Assembly: GCA_026394265.1 (NCBI GenBank)
Contig: JAPKYO010000066.1
Coordinates: 1-64,000 of the forward strand
Length of the DNA: 64,000 nt
DNA from: Candidatus Bathyarchaeota archaeon
GTDB taxonomy: Archaea > Thermoproteota > Bathyarchaeia > TCS64
Direction of reading: 5' to 3'
Below the pieces are notes generated by a model. That model saw only the letters and a program-made list of their open reading frames with translations. It was not told the DNA's origin and ran no database searches. Of this stretch, positions 34,122 through 44,343 are shown in pieces. The number at the start of each line of letters is the position of its first letter. Within the stretch, counting starts at the first letter, position 1. The translations under genes and the position numbers were made by a program.

Positions 34122-37100
34122 ATGGCCTTAGAGGACAAGAAGAACCCTCCCGAAGCTAGTCCGATTCCACCCTCTTCAATGGAAATAATCCGGGTTCTTC
34201 ACATAGACGACGATGAGAGCGTACAGATGTTCCTCAAGGTCTTTGTAGAGAGCGACCCAAACATCAAGGTCACTCAAGTTCAAGACGCTAACGAAGCAAT
34301 CCAACTCATACAAACCGGTGCCTATGACTGCTTCGTCAGCGACTACGACATGCCCGGTATGGATGGAATAACACTTGCAGGAAAGATCAGAGAAATCAGC
34401 AATGTTCCCATTATAATCTATACTGGCAGAGGCAGCGAGGAAGTCGCGGAGAGAGCTTTCGCTGCGGGGATAGATGATTATATTCGAAAAGAAAACGCAC
34501 CCGCTCACTACCAACTAGTATCAAAACGTATCAGACAAGCAGTTGAGCGGCGGAGAGTCAATGAGAGCTACAAGAACCTCTTCGACAATGCAAGCGACGC
34601 TATATACATACACACACTCGATGGAAAGATCCTCGACGTTAACGAAGTGCTCTGTACGAGATTAGGTTACTCGAAGGAGTACTTGGTGGGGAAATCGTTG
34701 CGCCCGTTTGTGTCACCCCAAAATATTAACTTTGAGACTAATTTGAAGAGAGTAATAAATCAAAAACGTGTCGTTTTCGAATCTACGCATATTACAAAAG
34801 ATGGGCTGTCAATCCCGGTCGAAGTAAGCACCAGGGTCATCAAGTATATGGGTGTCGACGCGATTCTGAGCTTCAGCAGAGACATCTCAGATCGCAAGCG
34901 ACTTGAGGCTCAGATGAAGGAGCGCCTTGAAGCCCTACAGAGCCACGCATTGAAGCTAAGCAAATGCGAGGACGTCAACGCCGTGGCGAAGACCACCTAC
35001 CAAATCCTGCACGAAGTTATGGGCTACAGCTTCTTCGGACTTGGCATCGTTGTTAATGACGTCCTAAGATTCATCCCCGATACAATCGTCGACGACGATT
35101 GGGCTCTTGAATATCCACTCGACGGCCCAGGTATCTGTGGTAAGGTTGCGAAGAAGGGGTCTCCGATCAATATCCCCGATGTGCGTCTCAACCCCGATTA
35201 TTTCCATCCAAAATCAGGGTACAAATACCTCTCCGAGCTAGCGTTACCAATAAAGATCGGTGGCAAAGTAGTCGCGGTCCTCAACGTTGAGGACGAGCAG
35301 CTAAACCGCTTCACTCCGGATGACGTTATGTTGCTAGAGATCTTCTCCGAACACGTTGCTACATCACTTCACAGAATTGAGCTAATCAAAACAACTAGAA
35401 AGCACCTCGCAAGACTTGAAAATATCAATAGACATGCGGAGCACCTCACCACCCTCAACACGTTTGAAGAAGTCGCTCAATACTCCTTCGACGTCATAGA
35501 TGAGTTACTAGGGTTCGCAGATGGTTGCATCGGCGTCGTTGAGGGGGATGTGCTAAAGTACAAGTATGCTCGGAACTCTATGATTCATTTAGCCCCTGAT
35601 CTGCCACTAAATGGGAGGGGTATTACTGTCAGGGCTGTTAGGACGGGGGAGTCCCAGCTGGTGCCTGATACCAGATTGGATCCTGACTTCGTGAAGGACG
35701 TTGACCCCGCCGAGTATCTTTGTGAGTTAGATGTTCCGGTGAAGGTGAATGGCCGGGTTGTGGCAGTGATTAATCTAGAGGATAAACAGCCCGGGTTCTT
35801 CGGTGAGGCGGATCGAGAGATTGTTGAAGTCCTCGCGGAGAACATTGGCTCAGCATTTTCACGGATCGAACACCTTAAGGTCATTAGCGAGGCGGAGGAG
35901 CGCTTCAGGTATCTCTTGGACTCCGCGCCCGAAGGCGTCACAGTCAACGTTCTTGGTACACTCGTGTATGTAAACAAACACTTTGCCGATATGTTGGGTT
36001 ATACCGTTGACGAGTTGCTTAAGATAAATGTACTTGATCGCACGAAAGAAGAGTACCGCGAGACAGTGAGGGATCGGACTCGGAGGCGTGCGTTGGGAGA
36101 GGATGTTTCGAGTCAGTATGAGGTGGAGTTGATTCGGAAGGATGGAACATTCATACCCGTCGAGTACTCTATCTCGCGGATTAACTTCAACGGGGAAATA
36201 GCGAGTTTAACCTTCATTAAAGACATCGCTCATAAAAAGGAAAAACAAGTGTTACAGAATAGAATAATCTCGCTGCATAGGCATGCACACGAGCTAAACG
36301 AGCTGCAAAGCATAGAGGCGGTAGCTAATACTACTCTTGAAATTTTACACACTCACCTGAACTGTAACCTTCTCAGCATTCGCTCCGTAGATGGAGAAAA
36401 TCTAGACCTGATAGCAAAGTGGGGCGCCAAACCCATTGGAAAACCGATACCTATCAAGGGGAGAGGCGTAATCGCTAGGGCTGCGAGGATAAAAGAAACC
36501 ATACTCCTACTCGATACACGCATTGACCCAGATTACGTGAAGGGAAATAATAAAGCGTTAAGCGAGCTTGTAGCCCCAATACTCTGCAAAGGTGAACTGC
36601 TTGGAGTATTGAACGCGGAGAGCCTCGAGCAAAACGCCTTCAATGAGAATGATCTAATACTAATGGAAACCCTCGCAGATGAGGTTGGCTCCGCCATCAA
36701 GAGGATTCAATCCCTAGAATTAGAAAAAGCTTATAATAATAAACTTGAGGCACTTCACCACCACTCCACACGGCTCAGCTCTGCAATGACTCTAGATGAG
36801 GTCTCATCTATCACCCTTGATGCCATGAATCAGGGTCTTGGGTTCAGCAGAGGTGCCTTGTTATTCGTCAAAGGGAATCAGTTAGTTGATTATAGGCTGG
36901 AGGGCCTTAGCGAGGATTGTCCGTATAGTCTTTCGCTAGATGGCAAAGGGTTGACGGTTAGGGCTGCGGTGACGGGGGAGACTGTTATGGTACCGGATGT
37001 GGAAATGGATCCGGACTATATTGACGTGGGCTTGGGCATACGATCCGAGCTTGCGGTTCCCGTAAAAATTGAAAACGAGGTTGTGGCTGTACTGAACTTG

Positions 37101-40100
37101 GAGAGTGTGACGCTTGCCACTTATAGGGATTGGGATAAGAGAATGTTGGAGATCCTTGCGGAGCATGTCGCCTCTTCAATTAAGAAAATCAGGTACTTGG
37201 AGGAGCAAGCACAGTATGAGAAGGTGCTTGAGGCTCTTCAGGCTAACGCTATCAAACTCAACCAATCAAGGACAATCGATGAGGCCCTTGATACCACCTG
37301 TGAGATACTAAAGAGTGATTTTGGCTACGACTGGGTTGGGATAGGGCGTGTCGGTGAGGAAGCCATTCACTATGTGAGAGTAATCGGCTCAAGTTTAACA
37401 GGTAACACTTCGATTTCGCTAGATCAACGAAGTATCACCGTGAGGGCAGTCAAGACGGGTGTTGCTCAGCTGGTTCCTGATACAAGCAAGGACGTGGACT
37501 ACATTATCGTGAACCCTGGTGACGCTACGGCTAGCTCTGAACTCGTCATACCCATTCACGTTAACGACCGAATTGATTTTGTGATAAATATAGAGAGCAT
37601 GAAGCTTAACGCGTTTTCCGATCAAAACCAATACCTCCTAGAGCTTCTCTCGGGGCATCTCGGGTCAGCTGTACAGTTGATCAGGAAGAGGGAGAAGCTT
37701 AACTCACTTCATCTACACGCATCACGCCTCGAATCAGTTGATAATATCGAGGACATTGCAAAGCTAACTTTAAGCACTCTCAATGATGTTCTGGACTTTA
37801 AAATCTCAAGCTTCCACGTCGTAACGGGTAAAGCTTTAGAGATGATTCAGAACACTGGTTTTGAGGCTGAGAGAGGATTCACTCAGGCGCTAGATGGTCC
37901 GGGGCTCATCCCTTACGCTACGCGTAAGGGGCGATCAGTGTATGTGCCCGATGTAACCACAGATGTGCAGTACGTGAGAGGTCCATTGAATCTGGGGGAT
38001 GATAGATCCTCCGAGTTTGTAGTCCCAATATTAATCGATGGGGTATCCGTCGCCGCAATTAACCTCGAAGACAAACGAGTGAACGGATTCTCTGATGAGG
38101 ACCGGGAACTTGTTGAATTCCTCTCAAATCATGTAGCCTCAGCGATCCAAAGAATAGAGCATTACGGCAAGATTAAGGCCTCGGAGGAACGGTACCGAGG
38201 TCTACTTGACTCATCATTCGACGGCACGATCATGGTCTCTGGGACGAAGATAATCAACGCAAACCAAAGGGTATCCAAGCTACTTGGATACGATAATCCC
38301 TCTGGGCTCATCGGTCTCGACGCCTCTGCGATACTCCCCGAATACAAGTACGAGTATATGAAACAAATAGCTCTACGCAGCCAAAAATGGAGGCCGCTTC
38401 AAAGCAGAAACGAACTCAAACTAGTGAGGAAAGATGGGAAAATCGTTGATGTAGAAGCAGCTGTTACCTTGACTAAGCACGATGGTAAGCCAGCGGTACT
38501 AGCCATCGTTAGAGATGTATCAGAGTCAAAGCGCTTCGAGAGGCAGATGGTAGCGCTCCGCGACCATGCGTATATCCTCACTGAAGCTTCAAGCATCGAA
38601 GATGTGTGCCAGTTGACTCTCGATGCCGTGGAGTCTGTGATAGGGTTCCAGTTAGGTTCCTTCCTCATTGTTGAAGGAAATGATCTGGTATCTATTGGCA
38701 ATCGGGGCAGTCCCACGTTAGGAATACCAATATCCATTGATGGTGTGGGCATCACCGCAAAGGCTGCGAGGAATGGGGCTGCAGTTCTGGTTATGGATGT
38801 TAGAGATGACCCCGATTTTCTGCAGGGTATCACGGATTCACTATCTGAGCTTGCGGTTCCCGTGATCTTTGAAGGGAAAACCGTGGCGGTGTTGAACTTC
38901 GAGAGCCTTGAGTTAGGCGCCTTTACTGAGGTTGATCAGAGGCTGCTTGAAAACTTTGCTGTGCATATATCTTCGGCTATATTTAGAATTAAGCAGAACA
39001 AAATAGCAAAGGAATCTGAAGAAAAGTATCGGAAGGTACTCGAGTCGTCACTCGACTGTATGTTATTGATGTCGGGAACAAAAATAATCTACACTAATGA
39101 GGTAGGGGCCAAACTCGTTGGATATGATAGTGTCTCAGAGTTAATCGGCCGAGACTTTCTAGACATGCTTCCCGATGATGAGAAGGAGAAAATAAGACAG
39201 AGGACCCTGAGCAGGCAAAGAGGAGAATCCCAGCCTAACACGTACGAGCTTAAATTAAAAAGAAAAGACGGGACCCTTGTCGAAGTTGAGGTCGCGGTTT
39301 CGCTAACGGAATACGAAGGCAAACCCGCCATCCTGTCTTTCGCAAGGGACATATCTGAAAGGAAACACTACCAGACGAAACTACTTCAACTACATGGGAG
39401 CGCAAAGAGGCTCGCAGGCGCCTCAACAAGAGACGAGGTCTGGGACACCGCAATCGAAACCGTGAGCCAAATACTCGGCTTCGACTTCGCTGGAATAGGC
39501 GTACTTGAGGGAAATACCATAATGTACGTCAGAAATATAGGCGACATTGTACCCGAGAACTGGAGGATAGACCTCTCCAAGCCAAGCATCACCTCCAGGA
39601 CAATTGAAACTGGGATACCTCAACTCGTCAGGGATACTGGCCTCGACCCCGATTATCTCTTCGCACCAGGGACTGTAAAGCGAGGATCAGAGTTAGCGAG
39701 CCCCATCATAGTTGACGGGCAACCGGTTGGCCTGCTAAATATTGAGAGTGTAAAGACATCTGCGTTCTCGGAGGCCGACATGAGCCTCGTACAGATACTT
39801 GTTGGCCAGGTCGCATCGGCTATTGATCGGATAATTCACGGTGAGGAGGAACGTAATAGAAGAGAAACTCGTCAGCGGGAACTAATCGAGGGCATGGAGC
39901 GGATGAGCAGCATGGTTCGTCACGACCTCAGAGGGCCTCTTCAGACGATTCAATCAGCCTCTTACATGCTGCGTCGTAAACCTGAACGAGCTGAGGAACT
40001 TACGCAGAAAATAGACGACAGCGTGGTTTACGCGGTGAGGATCCTTGAAGACTTGAAAACTATAACGAGGCCCGGGGAGCTTAATCTGGTTTCGACGAAC

Positions 40101-40619
40101 CTCGGTGACTTGGTCGAAAAGTCACTAGATGGCGCGAGTATTCCTGAGACTGTGAGTATTGAGAAGAAGTTAGTCCCCCTCAGTCTTGAAGTCGATCAGT
40201 ATCAGATTCGTCGAGTGATTGATAATTTAATTAAGAACGCATGTGAGGCGATGCCGGATGGGGGCACTCTGACGTTGAGGTTAGAGGCTGAGGATGGAAT
40301 GGCAAAGCTTTCGGTGAAGGACTCTGGTCGAGGTATCCCTGAAGATGCCGCGCATAATCTGTTTACACCGTTCTTTACGACAAAGCCTAAGGGGACTGGT
40401 CTTGGGTTGGTGATCTGTAAACAGAATGTAGAGGCGCATGGTGGAAAGATCATAGTTGAGTCCCGTGTAAATGAGGGGACGACGTTTACGGTGGCTTTGC
40501 CCCTTATGTCAAATTCCAAAACCTATGAAAAGAAGTCGGTGAGGAAACCTTATGAGGAATCTGTCTACTTATCAAAAAAAGACAGCCAAACGAATGAACG
40601 TGTTAGAAAGAATCAGTAA
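34122..40619 (+). CDS. Giant hybrid sensor kinase: REC, 4 PAS, 8 GAF, HisKA, HATPase
   Basis: 2,165 residues without membrane segments, so cytoplasmic. Order: receiver 22-145 (LHIDDDES, VSDYDMPGMDG, YTGRGSEEVA); PAS 155-270; GAF 285-430 and 440-590; PAS 595-705; four GAFs at about 715, 874, 1035 and 1193; PAS 1355-1465; GAF 1475-1620; PAS 1635-1745; GAF 1753-1905; HisKA about 1925-1990 with phospho-His in MVRHDLRGPL; HATPase 2000-2130 with N box NLIKNACEAM, DSGRGIP, FTPFFTTK and GTGLGLVI. The GAFs share the pattern ITVRAVxTGExxLVPDT...DPDY and are clearly internal duplications. It probably integrates several signals and phosphorylates a separate regulator. ATG start after an AT-rich leader. 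Confidence 0.93.
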   Translation: MALEDKKNPPEASPIPPSSMEIIRVLHIDDDESVQMFLKVFVESDPNIKVTQVQDANEAIQLIQTGAYDCFVSDYDMPGMDGITLAGKIREISNVPIIIYTGRGSEEVAERAFAAGIDDYIRKENAPAHYQLVSKRIRQAVERRRVNESYKNLFDNASDAIYIHTLDGKILDVNEVLCTRLGYSKEYLVGKSLRPFVSPQNINFETNLKRVINQKRVVFESTHITKDGLSIPVEVSTRVIKYMGVDAILSFSRDISDRKRLEAQMKERLEALQSHALKLSKCEDVNAVAKTTYQILHEVMGYSFFGLGIVVNDVLRFIPDTIVDDDWALEYPLDGPGICGKVAKKGSPINIPDVRLNPDYFHPKSGYKYLSELALPIKIGGKVVAVLNVEDEQLNRFTPDDVMLLEIFSEHVATSLHRIELIKTTRKHLARLENINRHAEHLTTLNTFEEVAQYSFDVIDELLGFADGCIGVVEGDVLKYKYARNSMIHLAPDLPLNGRGITVRAVRTGESQLVPDTRLDPDFVKDVDPAEYLCELDVPVKVNGRVVAVINLEDKQPGFFGEADREIVEVLAENIGSAFSRIEHLKVISEAEERFRYLLDSAPEGVTVNVLGTLVYVNKHFADMLGYTVDELLKINVLDRTKEEYRETVRDRTRRRALGEDVSSQYEVELIRKDGTFIPVEYSISRINFNGEIASLTFIKDIAHKKEKQVLQNRIISLHRHAHELNELQSIEAVANTTLEILHTHLNCNLLSIRSVDGENLDLIAKWGAKPIGKPIPIKGRGVIARAARIKETILLLDTRIDPDYVKGNNKALSELVAPILCKGELLGVLNAESLEQNAFNENDLILMETLADEVGSAIKRIQSLELEKAYNNKLEALHHHSTRLSSAMTLDEVSSITLDAMNQGLGFSRGALLFVKGNQLVDYRLEGLSEDCPYSLSLDGKGLTVRAAVTGETVMVPDVEMDPDYIDVGLGIRSELAVPVKIENEVVAVLNLESVTLATYRDWDKRMLEILAEHVASSIKKIRYLEEQAQYEKVLEALQANAIKLNQSRTIDEALDTTCEILKSDFGYDWVGIGRVGEEAIHYVRVIGSSLTGNTSISLDQRSITVRAVKTGVAQLVPDTSKDVDYIIVNPGDATASSELVIPIHVNDRIDFVINIESMKLNAFSDQNQYLLELLSGHLGSAVQLIRKREKLNSLHLHASRLESVDNIEDIAKLTLSTLNDVLDFKISSFHVVTGKALEMIQNTGFEAERGFTQALDGPGLIPYATRKGRSVYVPDVTTDVQYVRGPLNLGDDRSSEFVVPILIDGVSVAAINLEDKRVNGFSDEDRELVEFLSNHVASAIQRIEHYGKIKASEERYRGLLDSSFDGTIMVSGTKIINANQRVSKLLGYDNPSGLIGLDASAILPEYKYEYMKQIALRSQKWRPLQSRNELKLVRKDGKIVDVEAAVTLTKHDGKPAVLAIVRDVSESKRFERQMVALRDHAYILTEASSIEDVCQLTLDAVESVIGFQLGSFLIVEGNDLVSIGNRGSPTLGIPISIDGVGITAKAARNGAAVLVMDVRDDPDFLQGITDSLSELAVPVIFEGKTVAVLNFESLELGAFTEVDQRLLENFAVHISSAIFRIKQNKIAKESEEKYRKVLESSLDCMLLMSGTKIIYTNEVGAKLVGYDSVSELIGRDFLDMLPDDEKEKIRQRTLSRQRGESQPNTYELKLKRKDGTLVEVEVAVSLTEYEGKPAILSFARDISERKHYQTKLLQLHGSAKRLAGASTRDEVWDTAIETVSQILGFDFAGIGVLEGNTIMYVRNIGDIVPENWRIDLSKPSITSRTIETGIPQLVRDTGLDPDYLFAPGTVKRGSELASPIIVDGQPVGLLNIESVKTSAFSEADMSLVQILVGQVASAIDRIIHGEEERNRRETRQRELIEGMERMSSMVRHDLRGPLQTIQSASYMLRRKPERAEELTQKIDDSVVYAVRILEDLKTITRPGELNLVSTNLGDLVEKSLDGASIPETVSIEKKLVPLSLEVDQYQIRRVIDNLIKNACEAMPDGGTLTLRLEAEDGMAKLSVKDSGRGIPEDAAHNLFTPFFTTKPKGTGLGLVICKQNVEAHGGKIIVESRVNEGTTFTVALPLMSNSKTYEKKSVRKPYEESVYLSKKDSQTNERVRKNQ

Positions 40620-41097
40620 TTAATGTATGTATTGCTCGTTCTGTTTTCCCACCTCAACGAAACCCGCGCGCGCTTTAATAGATAATAACCCTAATTTTTC
40701 ACTTCCATGAGATATAATGGTTACAAGAGTAACCCTCACAGTCAATACCCTGTAAATAAAAAATCACGCAAAGAAGAAACCTAAAACAACTTTCCAGGCT
40801 TACCAACTCAGTAGCAATATGCACCCGATAATATTGTAAGCCCCCCACCGATAATTCGGTTTATTCATATGTATTTGACCTCTGTAATCATTTAATATCC
40901 AATTTTTCCTCTTTCACTCAGTCACCTTGGCGCGCATAACGAAAGGAGGATCGGATAACACCTTCAAGTCTAGTCCATCCTTTTGCAAGCGCGCCCAAGA
41001 TGGTCCTCAAGATCGCAACTTTGGAGGTTAATCGACTTCGGACACATATGAGCGGGGCTCTTCATATCAGCTACTAGAAATTAATCTCACGGAAGAA
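40620..41097. other. Intergenic region
   Basis: No gene is seen. It contains GCGCGCGC at about 40665-40672, GCGCGC near 40931, GCGCGCCC near 40989 and AT-rich sequence. The stretch GAAAGGAGGATCGGAT (40940-40955) resembles a ribosome site, but no ORF follows. Confidence 0.5.
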
Positions 41098-41304
41098 ATG
41101 AGCCCTGAAAATGTGAGCTTCAATAACATGGTTCTACACCACAAACACACCCTACTCAAGATAAACGCTGGGGCCAAGACAAGCAAGATCCTTTCCAAAA
41201 GAGACCGGGAACACATGCGGAAGCTTGGCATCCTCACCTTGGATACCACCAAAGGAAAACGATACATCCTCTCAGAAACTACGAAACGCGTTCTCGAAAT
41301 ATAA
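41098..41304 (+). CDS. Small basic protein, possible winged helix
   Basis: 68 residues. A basic helical protein (VLHHKHTLLKINAGAKTSKI) followed by a compact pattern LSKRDREHMRKLGILTLDTT and KGKRYILSETTKRVLEI that resembles a minimal winged helix with a two-strand wing. ATG start after CGGAAGAA. It is 390 bases upstream of the cdv cluster, in the same direction, and could be its regulator, but a separate promoter precedes cdvB. Family uncertain. Confidence 0.5.
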   Translation: MSPENVSFNNMVLHHKHTLLKINAGAKTSKILSKRDREHMRKLGILTLDTTKGKRYILSETTKRVLEI

Positions 41305-41692
41305 TTAACGTCGAGTCACACACTCGCGGCTAAAAAATTAGGTTAAAGAGATCCAACCCGCTTGGGTCCAATCAATATTAAAACAATGAACTAATCGAAC
41401 CTCTACTACCGAATATGAATGATCCCTTTACATGGAAACTAGATTAAGAATTAGTATCCCTTATTACTAATACGTTACAAAATTTCGTATTAATAATCTA
41501 TAACAAGAATAAAAAGAATAATACATATCAAACATTTACTAAACGATGCCAATAATATAAAATAGAATGAATTCTGAACCTCAATTAATCAAATCAACAC
41601 AAAAGACCCAAAACCCCACAACCGCTCTTATATATTTTAGATTCTACTTCCATCAAATACCGATACGAACAAGATACTCAAACGTATCCAAA
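41305..41692. other. AT-rich upstream region of the cdv cluster
   Basis: 388 bases, strongly AT-rich, no gene. Contains the TATA box described next. Confidence 0.55.
41627..41638 (+). promoter_or_regulatory. TATA box of the cdv cluster
   Basis: CTTATATATTTT. Transcription would begin near 41660, giving a leader of about 30 bases before the ATG at 41693. This supports the short start of the first CdvB-like gene. Confidence 0.55.
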
Positions 41693-42325
41693 ATGACCTT
41701 CGCTAACCGATGGGAAAAGAGTAATGATCCTTCCTTATCCGTGAAAGTAAAAGACGCCATCAGGCCACCGGGCCCCCTCAAGCCCCGCCTCGACGCAGCT
41801 ACAAAGGGTATCGAGATACAGATCCAACGCCTCGACCAGGCCAGCAACCGATTCCAGGACCGTGACAAGCAGATCTTCAACCGGATCGTCGACGCATACG
41901 CCAAGCACGACACAGCACGTGCAAACGTGTTCGCGAACGAGTTAGCCGAGATCCGAAAGATGGAGAAGATGATCTTCCACGCCAAACTCGCCCTCGAACA
42001 GATCACGCTACGCCTCAAGACTGTAACAGAGCTGGGCGACGTCGCAATCACCCTCCTGCCAGTCGTTGGCGTCATCAGCGACATCAAGACCGGCATGGCA
42101 GCCATCAGCCCACAAGCTGAAAAGGAACTGGGAGAAATCGGTAACCTCCTTAGCGGCATCGTCGTCGACGCTGGCGCAGTATCTGGATCGACCATAAACT
42201 TCGAGTCAGCGAATGAGGACTCCGCCAAGATATTGGACGAGGCCCAGACAATCGCCGAGTCGAGGATGAAGGACACCTTTCCCGAGCTGCCCGGCTCAAC
42301 CGGTGGCCTCGCAGACAAGGTATAG
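41693..42325 (+). CDS. cdvB: ESCRT-III/CdvB-like protein 1
   Basis: 210 residues from the ATG at 41693 (MTFANRWEK); the upstream frame to 41567 covers the promoter. It has the Snf7/CdvB core: basic amphipathic first helix (PPGPLKPRLDAATKGIEIQI), long second helix with the family's hallmark Y-A-N/A-N-E-L (AKHDTARANVFANELAEIRK), and LALEQITLRLKTVTELGDV. The C-terminal tail includes a short motif FPELPG that may be a MIM2-like ligand of the CdvC MIT domain. Crenarchaeal CdvB's C-terminal winged helix is absent. ESCRT-III polymers remodel membranes from the cytoplasmic side, mainly at cell division in TACK archaea. It heads an operon with a second CdvB and CdvC. Confidence 0.9.
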   Translation: MTFANRWEKSNDPSLSVKVKDAIRPPGPLKPRLDAATKGIEIQIQRLDQASNRFQDRDKQIFNRIVDAYAKHDTARANVFANELAEIRKMEKMIFHAKLALEQITLRLKTVTELGDVAITLLPVVGVISDIKTGMAAISPQAEKELGEIGNLLSGIVVDAGAVSGSTINFESANEDSAKILDEAQTIAESRMKDTFPELPGSTGGLADKV

Positions 42326-42440
42326 AAAAACAAGTCAAACTCTGAATATCCCCCATTTTTTAAACTCCCCCGATGACGGGGACGCGTGGCCTGGGCGCGG
42401 TCAGGTCAGATAGTAAGTCGAGTGAAGGAAGTGAGTCCAA

Positions 42441-43172
42441 TTGGGAATATTGAATCGCCAGAAAAAGATCCTTCCAACTACCGAGTCAATACGTGATCTC
42501 AAGCGTCAAAGCATGAGGCTTGAACAAGCCAACTACGCACTCATGGAAAGAGACCGCGTCCTATTCAAAATGGTGGGAGAGGCGGTTCAAAGGAGAGATT
42601 CGCCCCGTGCTCAAATCTACGCGAACGAACTCAGCAGGGTACGCCAGATAAAGCGAATTATCTCACAGAGCCAACTCGCCATCGACTGCATCACGATCAG
42701 ACTGGAAAACTTCCTCGACCTCTACCAAGTTGTCAACGAAATGAAGCCAATCTCCGAAGTCGTTAAAGGGGTCTCAGCTGAAGTACAGCAAGTAATACCG
42801 CAATTCTCGACAGTCCTCGAGCAGCTGAATGAAGTGGCGAGTGAAGCACTTCTGCAGTCAACGATCGACTCACGGCAGCCATCTCTGAAAGAGGTTTTCA
42901 GCGTCAGAAGTCCGGAAGGTGCAGAGATACTCAGGGAAGTGTCCCATCTGGTCGAAAATAACCTTCAGGAGAGCTTCCCCGAACCACCCGTCGCCTCAAC
43001 GACTCGGGAGACTGAAGCCATAACCTGTGCGAGTGAAGTAATTTCATCCCCCTACATATCGAATTCCTCCGACGAAGCAAACCACTGGGGCGAGTTGTCA
43101 GACAAGGTGGTAAAGCTCCTTGACCGAATCGAGTCTAAGCGCCGTACAAAGATGGAGGAGGCAGCGGCATGA
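42441..43172 (+). CDS. cdvB: ESCRT-III/CdvB-like protein 2
   Basis: 243 residues, TTG start (MGILNRQKKIL). Same core as protein 1: an N-terminal basic helix, RDSPRAQIYANELSRVRQIK as the hallmark helix, then AIDCITIRLENFLDLYQVV. The later part has a shared FPEPPV motif (compare FPELPG) and a final amphipathic helix (WGELSDKVVKLLDRIESKRR) that resembles a MIM1-type MIT ligand. It overlaps cdvC by four bases (ATGA), so the two are translationally coupled. Two different ESCRT-III proteins plus Vps4 allow a mixed polymer, as in other archaea. Confidence 0.9.
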   Translation: MGILNRQKKILPTTESIRDLKRQSMRLEQANYALMERDRVLFKMVGEAVQRRDSPRAQIYANELSRVRQIKRIISQSQLAIDCITIRLENFLDLYQVVNEMKPISEVVKGVSAEVQQVIPQFSTVLEQLNEVASEALLQSTIDSRQPSLKEVFSVRSPEGAEILREVSHLVENNLQESFPEPPVASTTRETEAITCASEVISSPYISNSSDEANHWGELSDKVVKLLDRIESKRRTKMEEAAA

Positions 43173-44332
43173 GCGTAGCTACAATGCTTGAGACCGAAGC
43201 GATGAAGTACGCCGCCGACGCCGTCCGATACGATAAACTAGGAGATAAGGACAAGGCCGCTGACAGCTACAAGAAAGCAGTTGAGCAACTCACACGACTC
43301 ATAAAACTCTACCCCGACTACACCTTCAACAAATTCTACGTCGAAAAGGTCACCACATACCAGGAGAGGATCAGACTCCTCAAGTCAGACGACGGCGAGG
43401 AGACCGGAATAGAAAAATTCACCAGCTTCGAAACCAAGCAAACCGGCTCCACAATACAGCAAGAACCCGAGGACACAGAGCCATCTGAGAAGCCAAACGT
43501 CACATGGGGCGAAGTTGCGGGCCTCGAAGACGCTAAAAGAGCGATCAAAGAGGTAATAGTCTATCCCGTAAAACGCCCTGACCTATTCCCACTCGGATGG
43601 TCAAGAGGACTCCTACTATTCGGTCCTCCGGGCTGCGGTAAGACCCTTCTCGCAGCCGCGGTCGCGAACGAGATCGAGGCCCAGTTCATACAGATCGACC
43701 CCGCCAACATCATGTCGAAGTGGCTGGGCGCAGCAGAGCAGAACGTCGCCAAGATATTTGGCAGCGCTCGTCGCACGGCGATGGCCGGTACGCCAGTCAT
43801 CATCTTCATGGATGAAGTTGATAGCATCCTCGGCGTCCACACGAACGAGGTGGGCGGCGAGGTCCGCATGAGAAATCAATTTCTAAAGGAAATGGACGGA
43901 CTCCAGGACAAGGGGAAGAACTACCACCTCTACGTCGTAGCGGCCACAAACAAGCCGTGGGACCTAGACTGGGCGTTCATCCGTCGCTTCCAGAAGCGAG
44001 TCATGGTGCCTCTGCCCGACTACGCGACACGTCTGCAGATGTTTGAAATCAACTGCGCGCAGTTGGAATTGACCCCCGACGTGGATTTCCACGTACTGAC
44101 TCAGCTAACTGAAGGCTACAGCGGTAGTGACATCAAGGACATCTGCCAAGTTGTCCGCCAGGAAGTCATCAGGGAGCTCTTCGAGTCAGGGAAGGCCGAG
44201 GATCCAGGTTCTAGACCTCGACTCCTATCCATGGATGATTTCAAGCGAGCCGTCTCAAATAGGAGACCAAGTGTCTCCGCTGACATGATTAAAGAATATG
44301 ACAAGTGGTTCGAACAGTTCAAAGCGCTCTAA
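43169..44332 (+). CDS. cdvC: CdvC/Vps4-type AAA ATPase with MIT domain
   Basis: 387 residues. Residues 5-75 are an MIT three-helix bundle (MKYAADAVRYDKLGDKDKAA). The AAA domain begins at VTWGEVAGLEDAK; Walker A is FGPPGCGKT (about 151), Walker B IIFMDEVDS (about 211), sensor 1 ATNKPWDLD, and the arginine pair is in FIRRFQKR. GYSGSDIKDICQ is the Vps4 second-region signature, and a C-terminal helix (DMIKEYDKWFEQF) matches Vps4. It disassembles ESCRT-III polymers using ATP during membrane constriction. It is coupled to CdvB 2 by ATGA overlap and followed 11 bases later by the membrane-hairpin gene. Confidence 0.95.
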   Translation: MSVATMLETEAMKYAADAVRYDKLGDKDKAADSYKKAVEQLTRLIKLYPDYTFNKFYVEKVTTYQERIRLLKSDDGEETGIEKFTSFETKQTGSTIQQEPEDTEPSEKPNVTWGEVAGLEDAKRAIKEVIVYPVKRPDLFPLGWSRGLLLFGPPGCGKTLLAAAVANEIEAQFIQIDPANIMSKWLGAAEQNVAKIFGSARRTAMAGTPVIIFMDEVDSILGVHTNEVGGEVRMRNQFLKEMDGLQDKGKNYHLYVVAATNKPWDLDWAFIRRFQKRVMVPLPDYATRLQMFEINCAQLELTPDVDFHVLTQLTEGYSGSDIKDICQVVRQEVIRELFESGKAEDPGSRPRLLSMDDFKRAVSNRRPSVSADMIKEYDKWFEQFKAL

Positions 44333-44343
44333 GGTGATGATAA

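Noticed and set aside
35585..35977. Antisense frame of 130 codons in the giant kinase
   Set aside because: Shadow of a GAF-coding region.
41653..42333. A 226-codon antisense frame over the first CdvB gene
   Set aside because: Shadow of a strong coding gene; composition is Ser/Arg-rich and there is no domain.
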